Assembly: GCA_033980235.1 (NCBI GenBank) | Contig: CM067062.1 | Coordinates: 1,579,709-1,643,708, forward strand | Origin: Diadema setosum | Lineage: Eukaryota; Echinodermata; Echinoidea; Diadematoida; Diadematidae | Direction: 5' to 3' | Length of the DNA stretch: 64,000 bases | Part shown: positions 34,277 to 44,872 of the stretch, one piece after another | Numbering within the stretch: the stretch's first letter is position 1 | How the letters are laid out: the number at the start of each line of letters is the position of its first letter | Translations under genes and position numbers: made by a program | The notes under the pieces: model-generated | What the model was told of the DNA's origin: nothing | The model's database searches: none | Seen by the model: the letters and a program-made list of their open reading frames with translations, nothing else

Positions 34277-35905
34277 TTATTCACTTGAATAAAGTTATTC
34301 CGCGAGATCAGTTTTGTACATTATGTGTTAAAAACCTTAACATAAAACAGTAACAAAGCAAACAAGGTTAAACAAACAAGCACAGTTTTTTTCTCCGTAT
34401 GTGTCTCTATGACAATCTTTGTGGACTCTTAATTATGTTCCGTTATTCCAATCGACCATATGAAATATTATCTTTTATGTCTAACCCCATTCCTTTGGAG
34501 AGTAAACAATAAGCATTATCAGAAACGCAAGGTTATATAAGGACCGTATAGGCGGATTGAAAAATTGAAAGTTCATCTCGTATTGAAGGAAATTTTACCT
34601 TTTAACTTCAGTTACCGCACAGGAATATATTGAGCAAACCGTACTTTAATTGAAGACAACCCAACGTTTACTAACTATAAATCTCGCAACATAGGCCTAC
34701 ATATCAGAGCACTTCTGAAGCCCAGGTCTATCAGATGTTAACATACTGTAGCCTTTGAAAGTTCAAACATAATTGGGCATATGATGCCGACAATTTGAAT
34801 AATTTCCTGAGATTTTTCCTTTTTCTAAGATTCTTTTGTATAATTTATTACCATTTAAACACAATTCATATTTGCAGAAATCAAAATGAGTTCAGCCCTT
34901 CCTTTTCGTAGAGATAGTTCTATCTATTTTGCTCACCTTTTTCCCATCTTTGTCAAGTTAATGGCTTCATATCTTGCCCCTACTAAGCACAATGACATGA
35001 TAAGCAACGTTGTTTTCCAACAACATAACAGGCTCATAAATACAGTTGTAAAATTTATTCTGGATCACGGCACACTTCAGGTTTTATACATTCTTACCAA
35101 CGTGTGAAAATGATTTGGTAAGGTACAATATCCGTTTCAGTACTCAATTCCAAGTAGGTCCTATTCACTGGAAAAAAAAAGTGAAAATTTTTTCATACTA
35201 TTCTGGCAAACTGTTAGAATGTCTTGCCTTTTATTTGGGATTGTTTAATTAGGGATTAAAGAATCCATTTTTCTGTTCGTGAGATGATATGTTGCATATC
35301 AATAAAATTGGCTGCGAATAAACTTGTCTTATTAATCTATTGATGTATGTTTGTTAACAGGTGAACTTTCTTGTGTTTCTTGCACATCTCCCATGAAAAC
35401 AAAAAGATATCTGGTTAATAGGTCTGAACCATTAATCTAAAGCAATGTTCATTAGATTAAAGGAGGTACTTGCATATGGCAAAATATCGGAATCGACACC
35501 CATTCCTTTTGTTTTTTCTGGAGGCAAACGAATTATATTAACTGAGCAAAATCACTGCCAATATGGAGAGGGTAAATGTGTTGCAATTCCTACGACTGAA
35601 ACTCGTACAAGGCTGTTAACGAACTCGTTTGTTATCTAGATCTTTGGGTAACTCATGCGGAGCTCGACGTGAGTCGTATCGCGCTCGGCATGGTGCACTC
35701 GTTCACGCAGACGTCCATGGCCCTACAGACTGTGTTGCATTAAGGAGGTGGGAAGAGCACCTCTCTGGTTGCATGCAGCTTACATGCATTGGCGTGCGAG
35801 AGAAGTACGCGAGCGCTGCTAGCACACTGTTCAGCAGTATGCTCTCGTCACGAGGCGGGCGTGCAAACGTCATGGCTCATGCATACAGTATGCAGCCTAT
35901 AACGT
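34275..35905. other. Gene-free stretch
   Basis: AT-rich to about 35,630, then a GC-richer 250-bp segment (35,640-35,900) just beyond the 3' tail of the LINE. The latter has no recognised gene, although GGTGGGAAGAGCACC-type short inverted repeats are visible. Confidence 0.5.
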
Positions 35906-36179
35906 ATTTATTTATTTATTTATTTATTAAGTCTTCTTTAAAAGCAGGGTAGTCCCATTCAGTGCCACAAATGCCTGCTTTACAAGGGAGCCCTGCGTTG
36001 ATATACATTACATTGCATGTGCACACAATTAAAAAAAAAAACAAGAACAACACAAACATAGATATGATACAGCTAAAGAACAATCGGTTCGAAAGAACAT
36101 AAAACACATAAGAAAGAACATAAAACGAGCAGAGAAAATAAATATCTGAATAATTCGTAGCTAGTGTAAAGGGTTTATA

Positions 36180-39100
36180 TCAAATGAGAGACTGATGTTG
36201 GCGTACACGTGAAGAGGCTGTTTGAATAAAAATGGGTAACTCATTAAACAATTTGCTTGCAGCATATGTAAAGGAGCATTTCTTATATTCAGTTCTAGGT
36301 TTGGGTATATGTAATTGGCAAGAAAGGGCATAACGAGTAGTATAAGTAGTAGGGCGTTTGGTCACAAGTTTGGCTATGTACGTTGGGGCTAAATTGTGTA
36401 ATAATTTGTACACCAGGACACAGTAATGATATTGAATTCTTTGTTCAACTGACTGCCATTTGAGAGCATGCGTAAGAGCTTGCGCTGACATGTAATAACC
36501 TCCATTCAATACTACACGAGCATACTTGTTTTGACAGCGTTGCAATCTATTTAAATTTGTCTTTGTTAATGACCCCCATACAGCACAACAGGAATCAATA
36601 TGTGGAAGTATGAAAGAAAAATACAACTGATTCATGATTTTACGTGTCAAACACGATTTGATTCTTCGTATACATACAATAGAACGAGACATTTTCGTGA
36701 CTACTTCATCGATGTGGGGAGACCAGTCAAGAGTTTGTTCAAAGATTACCCCAAGGTGTTTGATTCTCGCGACAGTTTCCAAAGGCCTGTCATTCATACA
36801 AATTTGAAGAGAATGTCTCTGTTTTCCTCGGCGAGGTCTGAATAACATAGCTTTCGTTTTGTCTAAATTAACAATCATACCATTGTCTAAAAAACATTTA
36901 CTGAGGAGTATAGTGTCTGCTTGGAGTTGTTCCTGTACTTTATAAGCATCACGTCCTGGGTGATGCCGTGTCGTCTGCATAGAGAGATACTTTAGTCGAA
37001 GTACTAAAGTTTAAGTTAGGAACATCATTGATGAACATACAAAAGAGCAATGGCCCTAGTATTGAACCCTGTGGAACTCCTGTTTGTACGGGGAGAAATT
37101 CGGATCTCTTGCCTTTAAAAGAAACGCATTGCTCTCTCCCTATTACGTAAGAATTAAACCACTTTAGTTCAGTTTTGTCTATGCCGAAGTAGGACAATTT
37201 CAGTAAAAGCAGGTCATGGGGTATGACATCGAAGGCCTTTTTTAGGTCTAAAAAGACTGCCCCAACCACATTGCCTTTGTCAAGGTTATCAGACAAAAAA
37301 TCACTAATCTCTGTTAAACATGTTGTGGTTGAGTGACTGGGTCTAAAACCCGATTGGCGCTCCGTCAACAGCTCGCCTTCATCCAAGTAACTAAGGAGTT
37401 GCGAGTGGACTGCTTTTTCGAAGATTTTTGCTACAGTGGATAAGAGTGAGATAGGACGATAATTGCGTATGTCGCTCACAAACTTATTTTTTTTGGTACA
37501 GGTATAACTTTAGCAAGCTTAAATGAGCGGGGAAATACTCCCGTTTCTAACGATTGATTAAAAATATGCGCTAAAGGTGAGGCTATCAGATGAGCGCTTA
37601 TTTTCAAAAGTTTAGGATGAAGTTCATCCAACCCAACAGATTTTGTACAGTCTAACTTCTGTAATTCTCTTTGAACAAAATCTGTACTTATTTCGTCAAA
37701 AGAAAAAGAAGATCGTGCACGGTTTACATAATTCAAACACTTTTGCCGTTGCTGATTTTTATCATTCTTGTCATTATTACTACAACATAATTTGCTAACA
37801 TTACTGAACATGACATTGCAATCTGTTGCAATCCTATGAAAATCATCAGTTGATTCACCGTCAATACATACATTTGACTCATCACATACTTTCTTATTTG
37901 GCAATAAATCTTTAAGCACGTTCCATCTTTTCCTCATATCATTACACCACTGTCTGATAATGCATCGCGATAATACACCCTTTTTAACTTTTTATTCAAA
38001 TTATTTGCTTTATTTCTGTAATATTTATATTTTTCCCAAAATGCCATTTCCTTAGTTTCACTGTGTTTTCTCTTATTAAAATCACGTTCCCTTGCTATGT
38101 TGATGTATTGCTCATTTATCCATGGCGATCCCTTTTGCTTTTTACGAACTGTAACATAGGGTGCATGTTTATTGCACATGTCTGAAAACACTTCATGGAA
38201 TTTACACCATTTCACATCAACATCTGCATTTTGTGATAACAATCAATTCCAATTTACAGCAGCCAAATCACTCAGAAAGGCATCCTGATTAAAGGATCGA
38301 AAAGAACGAAAAGACGAGGTCTTAGGTTTCAACTGTTGTGTCTTTGAGTTTGTTACTACATACACTAGGGAGTGGTCACTTAATCCGAGTGATTGTACAC
38401 CGCAATGAAGTTCCCCTAATGACTGCGACACAAAAATCAAGTCTATAAGTGTACTGCTGTTGGGAGTAACCCTGGTGGGTTGTTGAATACACTGAGATAA
38501 TCCCACCAGCCCACTCAGCTCTGCCAGCCTTTTGGAGAGTGGATTTACCGTAGACATGTTACAATTAAAGTCTCCCAATAGGATGATTCTATCCGAGATT
38601 GAATACACACGATCGAGGCTTTCTTCTAACATATCAAAGAAAGACGTTTGGCAACTAGGTTTTCTATAGGCTATCCCAACAAAGAGACTAGCCTCGTTTC
38701 TGGGCTTCACTTCTATCCATAAAAGTTCAAGATCAACTTTTTCTAAATCATACCTTCTCACGTAAGGAATATTTTCACGAATAAAACAACACACTCCGCC
38801 TCCGTATTGATCACGATCTTTCCTTTCAAGTTTGTAACCATAAAGCTGAACCATATTCGAACTTATTGTACCATCTAACCATGTTTCTGAAAATGACATT
38901 ATTTCAAACGGACAACACGTTAAAAAATTATTCAAATCTGCAGTCTTATTTCGAAGACTCCTTATATTTAAATGTGCTACTTTCAGCCAAATTTACTGTT
39001 GGAAACCGTGCTTTCACATTCTCTTCTTTTAACAGATAACATTCATATTCAGGCCCCTCTCTCGTACTTTCTGGATAATCAATATCATTCATAAAAGGCA

Positions 39101-39290
39101 GCTGAGTCAGCAAACATTTAGTACATAGCCAGTCAAGGAATGTTTCTTTGAGATCATCATATTTTGACTTTGATATGTCTATACATTCAATGTGAACCCA
39201 TTTGTGGCATTGCGTACATTTCAGAGCTCTCTGATTGTTTTTGACACTTTTATCACACCTAACACATGGAAATGAAATAACCATTGACAC
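36180..39290 (-). pseudogene. LINE copy C ORF2: PHD finger, AP-endonuclease, reverse transcriptase
   Basis: Segments in order: PHD-type finger with CVRCDKSVKNNQRALKCTQC, HKWVHIEC and LCTKC (39,260-39,100). A frameshift near 38,985 precedes the endonuclease with VAHLNIRSLRNK, SFSETWLDG, YGGGVCCFIRE, GIAYRKPSC, LLGDFNCNMS and LSDHSLVYV (38,990-38,330). A TGA at 38,243-38,245 is in frame. The linker includes KGSPWINEQYINIARERD. A frameshift near 37,940 is followed by SVGLDELHPKLLK and another shift near 37,480. The RT reads NYRPISLLSTVAKIFEKAVH, GFRPSHSTTTCLTE, GAVFLDLKKAFDVIPHDLLL, GVPQGSILGPLLFCMFIND and LYADDT (catalytic, about 36,975). A shift near 36,970 precedes the C-terminal part with LGVIFEQTLDWSPHIDEV and YFSFILPHIDSCCAVWGSL. 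Every expected domain is present, with no large deletion. Confidence 0.9.
38946..39290 (-). pseudogene. PHD-type zinc finger segment of LINE ORF2
   Basis: A 114-aa open segment with cysteine pairs CVRC, CTQC, WVHIEC and CTKC, spaced as a C4HC3 PHD finger, followed by a Pro/Glu-rich linker. PHD fingers are known in CR1-like non-LTR elements and may bind chromatin. In the ancestral element it was probably fused to the endonuclease, now one frame away. Confidence 0.8.
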
Positions 39291-39384
39291 TAGCGATCAA
39301 AATAACACACTATGAGTCTTTACAATGATGTAACAAAGGTAAATAAAAAATGAGTAAATGACGATGTACCTGTCATACAACAGT

Positions 39385-40236
39385 TCATGAAATGTTCAAA
39401 TCAGTTAGTTTCGTTAGATCTGATTTAAGAGTCACCTTGATGCGGACGCCTCTCGGTGTTTTCACGACGATTGTTCCATCCTGTGTCCAGATTTTGTGAT
39501 CTTTTTTCTTGTTTGCTTTCCTGATTCTCCAAAACAGATCTGCTCTTTCCTTCGTCAGGTTCTCGTTGATGAAGATGGCTTCGTCTGCAAACTTGCGGAG
39601 ATTCATCCTGGCACCGTACACCTTTTCGCGAATCCGATAATTTGTGAATTTCACGATGATATTCCGGGGCATTTTCCTTCCAGGGGGTCTTCTGCGCTGA
39701 TCGCCTGGATCCCGTCCCATTGTTGCTAGGCCCAGACGATGGCTGCGGTCGATGTCGTTGATATCCAGTTGAATGTCGAGTTTCTCCTTGCACACAGATC
39801 TGATGATATCGTCGGTGTTTTCGCCCTCCTTGTCTTCCACTCCAGCGAAAATGAGGCATGACCTTCTCGAATATTGTTCGGAGTCGTCGATAGCGGCTTC
39901 CAGCTCATTCACTTCCTTTTCCAGCTTGGAGATTCTGTCGTTCTGGGCGCCTATTTCAAAGTCGAGAGACTTCTTCACTTCGTCACACAAAGTTTCATGG
40001 ACTTCGTGGAGTAGCTTGCTTTTGATTGCCTTTACAAGCTTTGAGATGAAGTTGGTGTCAGTGAGTAGGTTTTCGATCACAGACTGGATGGCGGTGGATA
40101 GATCAGAGTCCTCTGAGTCAGTGTCGTCGTTGAGATTTTCAGCAGCTGCTTCTATCTCGTTTCTGCTAGAATCATTTCTCGGGTCTCCGTCGGCTTTGGG
40201 CTTAGCAATGTCCCGTTTGCGGCGATTCAAGCCCAT
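39385..40236 (-). CDS. LINE ORF1 protein, intact (283 aa)
   Basis: An uninterrupted frame from ATG at 40236. Residues 1-50 are basic then acidic. Residues ~100-125 form a coiled coil (RISKLEKEVNELEAAIDDSE). EQYSRRSCLIFAGVED (about 124-139) leads into the RRM-like core, with NDIDRSHRLG (about 160-169) and NIIVKFTNYRIREKVYGAR (about 192-210), and the CTD-like segment IFINENLTKERADLFWRIRK and HKIWTQDGTIVVKTPRGVRI. This is the ORF1p architecture of non-LTR retrotransposons: a trimerising coiled coil and RNA-binding domains acting on LINE RNA in the cytoplasm. The same family at 11.7 kb has a stop. Since ORF2 of this copy is broken, the intact ORF1 shows only that the insertion is not very old or that ORF1 escaped lesions. 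Confidence 0.9.
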   Translation of the reverse strand: MGLNRRKRDIAKPKADGDPRNDSSRNEIEAAAENLNDDTDSEDSDLSTAIQSVIENLLTDTNFISKLVKAIKSKLLHEVHETLCDEVKKSLDFEIGAQNDRISKLEKEVNELEAAIDDSEQYSRRSCLIFAGVEDKEGENTDDIIRSVCKEKLDIQLDINDIDRSHRLGLATMGRDPGDQRRRPPGRKMPRNIIVKFTNYRIREKVYGARMNLRKFADEAIFINENLTKERADLFWRIRKANKKKDHKIWTQDGTIVVKTPRGVRIKVTLKSDLTKLTDLNIS

Positions 40237-40340
40237 CGCTGGAGTTCCGAGCTGCCTTCCTATTGAATTCTATATGGTTGGCGGAGCATCAAGAAAACAC
40301 GCCTTCACTCTCTCGCACCCATCTCGGGGATGCAGCTGGT

Positions 40341-40547
40341 CTGATGCGACGAGACTACGAACAGTGCGATGCGCGCGAATACACCGCCGATGATCCAGTT
40401 GTTTGTCGTTGTTTTCTTTTCTTTTTTTTTTTGAATGGGTGGCAGTCTTCTTACACGAAAAAAAAAAAAAAAAAAAAACCTGCCACCGATCGTGGCGTCT
40501 AGCGGACGCAGTAGATGCGTCCACTGTCCGTAGTCTCGCCGCATCAG
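40341..40547. repeat. Foldback in the 5' leader of LINE copy C
   Basis: Arm CTGATGCGACGAGACTACGA plus ACAGTG (40341-40366) pairs with 40522-40547 (24 of 26 matches). Inside, GGTGGCAG (about 40438-40445) faces CTGCCACC (about 40481-40488), and the centre holds facing T-rich and A-rich tracts. Confidence 0.8.
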
Positions 40548-40599
40548 ATGTTTCGCTTGGCAAAGACAATTATCTCGCTGCATTATACATTTAGCTTAA

Positions 40600-41725
40600 C
40601 AGCAAATTACAAAGACAATAACTGCACTCTCCGCCTAGATTATAGGCTATGCAATAATCCATCATGCTGAAATCAATATCACCACATTTCTTTTTTTTTG
40701 TTGTTCCTACATCTTTTTCTTGGGAGAATTTCAGGGGGGATATTTGTACAGGCCATCCCCCCCCCCCCTCCTTCAAAAGTGGGGGGGGGGATATATCCCC
40801 CCCCCCCATCCCCCGGGATTTACGCCCATGTTACTTATACATTCTGAAACATCCCAGGACTATACATTCATATGTAAAATATCATGTCTGCAACCAGCCA
40901 AAGAGCAAGTATCCATGGCAACCATCTACTCAGGTCCTTTAAGTAAAATAGTTTCTATTAATTTCTGCCAAACATTCTGGTCAACATGTCCCTCACCACA
41001 CACACAATCCCGATTCTTTATAATTTTGTATTTATATTGTGCATTTTTAGGGCAACTGTCCTGCAACAAATGACAAAAATATCTTGTTCAAGTTATTGGA
41101 CCTTTGGACAAATGCTCCAATCCAAACGTTGATATAGCATTTAGAACACATGATTACATACATTATCCTGTTGAGGGCTGTTTTGCGGCCATGTTGGACG
41201 CCATTTTGAATAATAAAAATTGCCGAAGGGTGAGAGCTCCACAACCACCTGAATGTTATACCTTTGAAAAGATCCCAAAGATGAATAATCATCAGAGAGA
41301 AAAAAAAAAAAAACTATATCAGAGAAAAAGTACTTCGGTAAAAAAAAAAAAAAAAAAAATGGCTTCTGGCTGCCGGACTACTACGGTATAAATAGAAAAT
41401 AGCATCGAAATTCTCCTAGACACATCTGGAGGCGGTGATAAGAATTTTCAAAATAGATGCAGTAATGTACTCATTAATTTATGAAATAAAGGTAAAATAT
41501 GTGGGCCCATACATGACCTTTCATCCCTGCCTGCCTCTGAGTAGTTGTCGTGGGCCGTGGGTTCGGGGGATGCCCGATGGGGAATTGTTCTGGTGAATTG
41601 GCCTGGAGGGTAAGAAGTTTGATATCCAGAGGTATTTTTTGTAGGCTATCAGGATTGGTGGGAAAGCCCTAGAGGGAGTAATCAACCGGGTGATGTTTAT
41701 CTGGTGGGTAATTGCCCTGCAAAAA
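40600..41725. other. Gene-free stretch with dispersed repeat fragments
   Basis: Includes G- and C-tracts at 40,735-40,815 resembling 26,690-26,740, a minus-strand copy of the repeat from 27.8 kb (about 41,060-41,385), and A-tracts at 41,300 and 41,340. No gene seen. Confidence 0.6.
41060..41385 (-). repeat. Dispersed repeat with X-box-like palindromes, copy 2 (inverted)
   Basis: On the minus strand it reads GGGATCTTTTCAAAGG, GTGGTTGTGGAGCTCTCACC, CAAAATGGCGTCCAACATGG, in the order seen at 27,835-27,920. Two A-tracts mark the outer side. Confidence 0.7.
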
Positions 41726-41729
41726 TTGG

Positions 41730-42560
41730 GTGACACGACATATGCTCCTGCGACAAATGCTCCGACGACAATTACTCCGAAAAATGCGACAAATGCTCCG
41801 CGACATTTGCTCCGCGACAAATGCTCCGGCGATATTAGTCTAGCTTCTGGACTCTTTTTACTCGTAGGGGTGATTCAGTGTACGCGACAAGCCGTATGAG
41901 GGCGTGACACCCGAGGATTGCGATACGCCGAGAACTGCGATTGTTGGGCGCGCAGTCTCTCGATTATCGCAATCAGAAAATTTGCGCCCTCTCTTGGTCG
42001 CACCAAGGAAAAGGGGACGGAGCCCAGACTACGGCGATATTTGCTCCGGCGACAAATGCTCCGGCGACATTTGCTCCGCCGACAAATGTTCCAGCGATAT
42101 TTGCTCTGGCGACAATTGCTCCTGTGACAATTGCTCCTACGACAATTGCTCTGGCATCAAATGCTCCGACGACATTTGCTCCGGCGATAATTGCTCCTAC
42201 AACAATATTGCTCCGGGGATATTTGCTCCGGCGACATTTGCTCCGGCGACAATTGCTCCTACCGCAATTGCTCCGACGTCATATAGGCCTAATGCAAAAG
42301 TCTGAAGGTACGTCTGTACCTTCAGACAGGTACGACATTTGCTCCGGTGACAATTGCTCCTACGACATTTGCTCCGACGTCATATGATGCAAAAGTCTGA
42401 AGGTAAAGACAGGTACGACATTAAAATTTGCTCTGGCGACATCTACTCCAACGACAATTGCTCCTACGAAAACTTCTTGTACCACCTTTGCTATACAAAG
42501 GTAAGACATTTGCTCCGGCGACGAATGCTCCAGAGACATTTGCTCGGACGGTCCTCCGAC
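41730..42560. repeat. 15-bp tandem array, family 2 (CGACAATTGCTCCGG-like), left copy
   Basis: 15-mers such as CGACATTTGCTCCGG and CGACAAATGCTCCGG are repeated from about 41,735. A ~105-bp unrelated segment (41,840-42,030) and a module with GACGTCATATGATGCAAAAG / TCTGAAGGTA / GACAGGTACGACA (twice, near 42,270-42,340 and 42,385-42,420) interrupt them. The reverse-orientation array at 57.0-57.6 kb carries the same module. 15-bp tandem repeats form the outer terminal domain of sea urchin TU foldback transposons. Open frames through the array are periodicity artefacts. Confidence 0.85.
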
Positions 42561-43912
42561 GGCAATTCATTCCAATGGCTCGATAATTGATCTGGTGAAA
42601 TTATATCAGACGAAATTTGTTTAGAAGATGAGACAATTCAAGGGTGAAAAATTGCCCTCCTCACAATTTCTCCGGCGGAAAAAAAAAAAAATCTTCCTGG
42701 ACTTCTCCTAAGAATTATACATGTTTTTGTTTTTTTGTTTATTTTATTTATAGTTATTGCATATTGACTCTTTTAAAATTAATTTTGAAAGATCAAATGG
42801 AGAATCCTTAATAAAGATAACGAACGAATGAAACGAAATAACAAAATACACAATTAAACAAGGAAACCCATATTTTCTTCTTCTCACAATATTATTAACT
42901 CAAATTACGCTTTCACATACTGATCCAAGTCTCTGGAACTTTCCTGAAAGTGATACAATAGATTGAAGGTCAATGTTTCAAGAAAAATATAAAAAAAATA
43001 TTTTCCTGACATTAACAATTGGTATTGCAGGAATGTAATCTTCGTATTTTGTATACTCCTTTACTCATAATCATGTATATTGCATTGTTATAAGCTGCGT
43101 AACGTGATAATTCAATTTTGTCACATTTCCCCCATTATTGTTCGTCGTTGGATATTCAAACTGTGTGCTTGTCAAGCTTTTGTTTCAGGACATTATTCGT
43201 AACGGTTTGGAAAAGACTATGCGATATATAGCGCACGTATATCGAATTACAATGTATTGTAGATAATCCCCCTCCTTGACACACACCCACACCCCCACAC
43301 ACCCGCATCCCCCCCCCCCCACACACACACACAAAACAAATTTCTTTTGCACGATGACGTAGCGCAACGCATAACACGTACTGACTAGTAATTCACATCA
43401 ACTCAAGCTTGAGCCTCCTAGATGTAATACTGAATTTTACAAGCGATCATTTATATGCTCAGCAATATCCGATTAGAATAATCTACCCATAGAGACACGC
43501 TGTTCCCCAATTCAGAATTGTTTAAAAGTAAATTATGATATACATATATGTTTTTAATACCAGGAGGACCCCTTCTCAATAATCAATACCCACACAGGAT
43601 AAATCATAACAGAGGTTTGATTTGTGTAATAAATGTTATTGTTCATTTTCCCCAATTCCCAGGAATAAATGACCAAATGCAAGAATTCCCTTTTTTCCTA
43701 CAAGAAAACAATACTACTACTTGAAGTTGTTATATTGACATCAATTATATCACCTGTTGCAAAGTCCATTTTATCCATTTCTGTTTCTATTAATTATGAT
43801 TTGTTTGATCCATGTGTTTGAACGCACATACACATATTATGAAATATGTGTATGTATATTATTATATATGATTTTATATGCAATATCTGAAGTTACCATT
43901 GTACACTGGATT
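42561..43912. other. Gene-free stretch between the two 15-bp array families
   Basis: AT-rich unique sequence with a C-tract at 43,308-43,320 and CACACA. No gene recognised. It may be the inner domain of an outer foldback element. Confidence 0.5.
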
Positions 43913-43913
43913 G

Positions 43914-43921
43914 TTGTAAGG
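43914..43921. repeat. Left 8-bp target duplication of foldback element 1
   Basis: TTGTAAGG. The preceding G also matches the right side, so a 9-bp duplication cannot be excluded, but the end shared with element 2 supports 8 bp. Confidence 0.75.
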
Positions 43922-44310
43922 GGGTCTAGGACTTGTCCCCCGGAGGACAACTCCCCCGGGGACTACTCCCACCTGACAACTCCCCCGGAGGACGTCTCCC
44001 CCGGAGGACTACTCCCCCGGAGGATGTCTCCCCCGGAGGACGACTCCCCCGGAGGACGACTCCCCCGGGAGACAACTGCCCCGGGGGACCACTGCCCCGG
44101 GGGACCACTCCCCGGGGGGGACCACTCCCCCGGGGGACCACTCCCCCGGAGGACCACTCCCCCGGAGGACCACTCCCCCGGAGGACCACTCCCCCGGGGG
44201 ACAACTCCCCCGGGGGACAACTCCCCCGGAGGACAACTCCCCCGAATTGTCCTCCCCCGAATTTGAACAACTCCCGAACTCCCGAACTCCCGAATTCGAA
44301 CAACTCCCCC
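43922..44310. repeat. 15-bp array, family 1, outer left array of element 1
   Basis: Tandem GGACAACTCCCCCGG with third-position-like variants (GGAGGACTACTCCCC, GGGGGACCACTCCCC). The inner edge dissolves into CCCGAACTCCCGAATTCGAA before the unique inner domain. Confidence 0.9.
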
Positions 44311-44432
44311 GAATTTGAATTAAAGTTGGCGTTACCTAAGACCCGTCTATCTTTATAACAAAGTTTTTGAAGTCTCAGCACAAAGTTTTTACCATTGTAC
44401 ACGCTACATGTAATGTCGAAACAAGTAGAAAC

Positions 44433-44513
44433 GCAGGTGTGATGAATTTAGAAAATTTTGATTCCCAACAAATTACCTCCACTGCTTCCTTCAGAATGAA
44501 AAATATTTGTTTC
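44433..44513. repeat. Displaced inner-domain fragment of the foldback element
   Basis: This ~80-bp segment (GTGTGATGAATTTAGAAAAT ... TTTGTTTCG) is the reverse complement of 54,362-54,443, i.e. part of the right inner domain, joined between two left-end copies. Confidence 0.85.
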
Positions 44514-44872
44514 GGGTCTAGGACTTGTCCCCCGGAGGACAACTCCCCCGGGGACTACTCCCACCTGACAACTCCCCCGGAGGACGTCTCCCCCGGAGGA
44601 CTACTCCCCCGGAGGATGTCTCCCCCGGAGGACGACTCCCCCGGAGGACGACTCCCCCGGGGGACAACTGCCCCGGGGGACCACTCCCCGGGGGGGACCA
44701 CTCCCCCGGGGGACCACTCCCCCGGAGGACCACTCCCCCGGAGGACCACTCCCCCGGAGGACCACTCCCCCGGGGGACAACTCCCCCGGGGGACAACTCC
44801 CCCGGAGGACAACTCCCCCGGAGGACAACTCCCACCTGACAACTGCCCCGGGGACGTCTCCTGGGGGACAAT
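44514..44872. repeat. 15-bp array, family 1, second left array of element 1
   Basis: Begins with the same terminal sequence GGTCTAGGACTTGTCCCC as 43,923 and contains the same run of variants. The following 100 bases (to about 45,087) repeat 44,318-44,432, so the element's left end is partly duplicated. Confidence 0.9.

Larger units (their letters stand above)
35907..40580 (-). mobile_element. Nearly full-length CR1-like LINE copy C
   Basis: Reading the minus strand: ~330-bp 5' leader with a foldback, intact ORF1 (40236-39385), ORF2 with PHD finger, endonuclease, RT and C-terminal region (39290-36180), ~240-bp 3' UTR, and a tail of AAATA/AAT repeats (35,907-35,932). Length about 4.5 kb, in the range of complete CR1-like elements. 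ORF2 has one stop and about four frameshifts, so this copy cannot mobilise itself. It is the same family as copy B at 11.5-14.2 kb. The 5' limit is approximate and no target-site duplication was found. Confidence 0.85.

Noticed and set aside
35640..35900. Possible CpG-island promoter in the GC-richer segment
   Set aside because: There is no adjacent gene, and the segment directly abuts the LINE tail, so a repeat origin is just as likely.
41904..42590. Cys-rich open frames (GDICSGDKCSGDI repeats) resembling a metal-binding protein
   Set aside because: Direct translation of the family-2 15-bp array. The mirror array at 57.3 kb gives the same peptides on the other strand.
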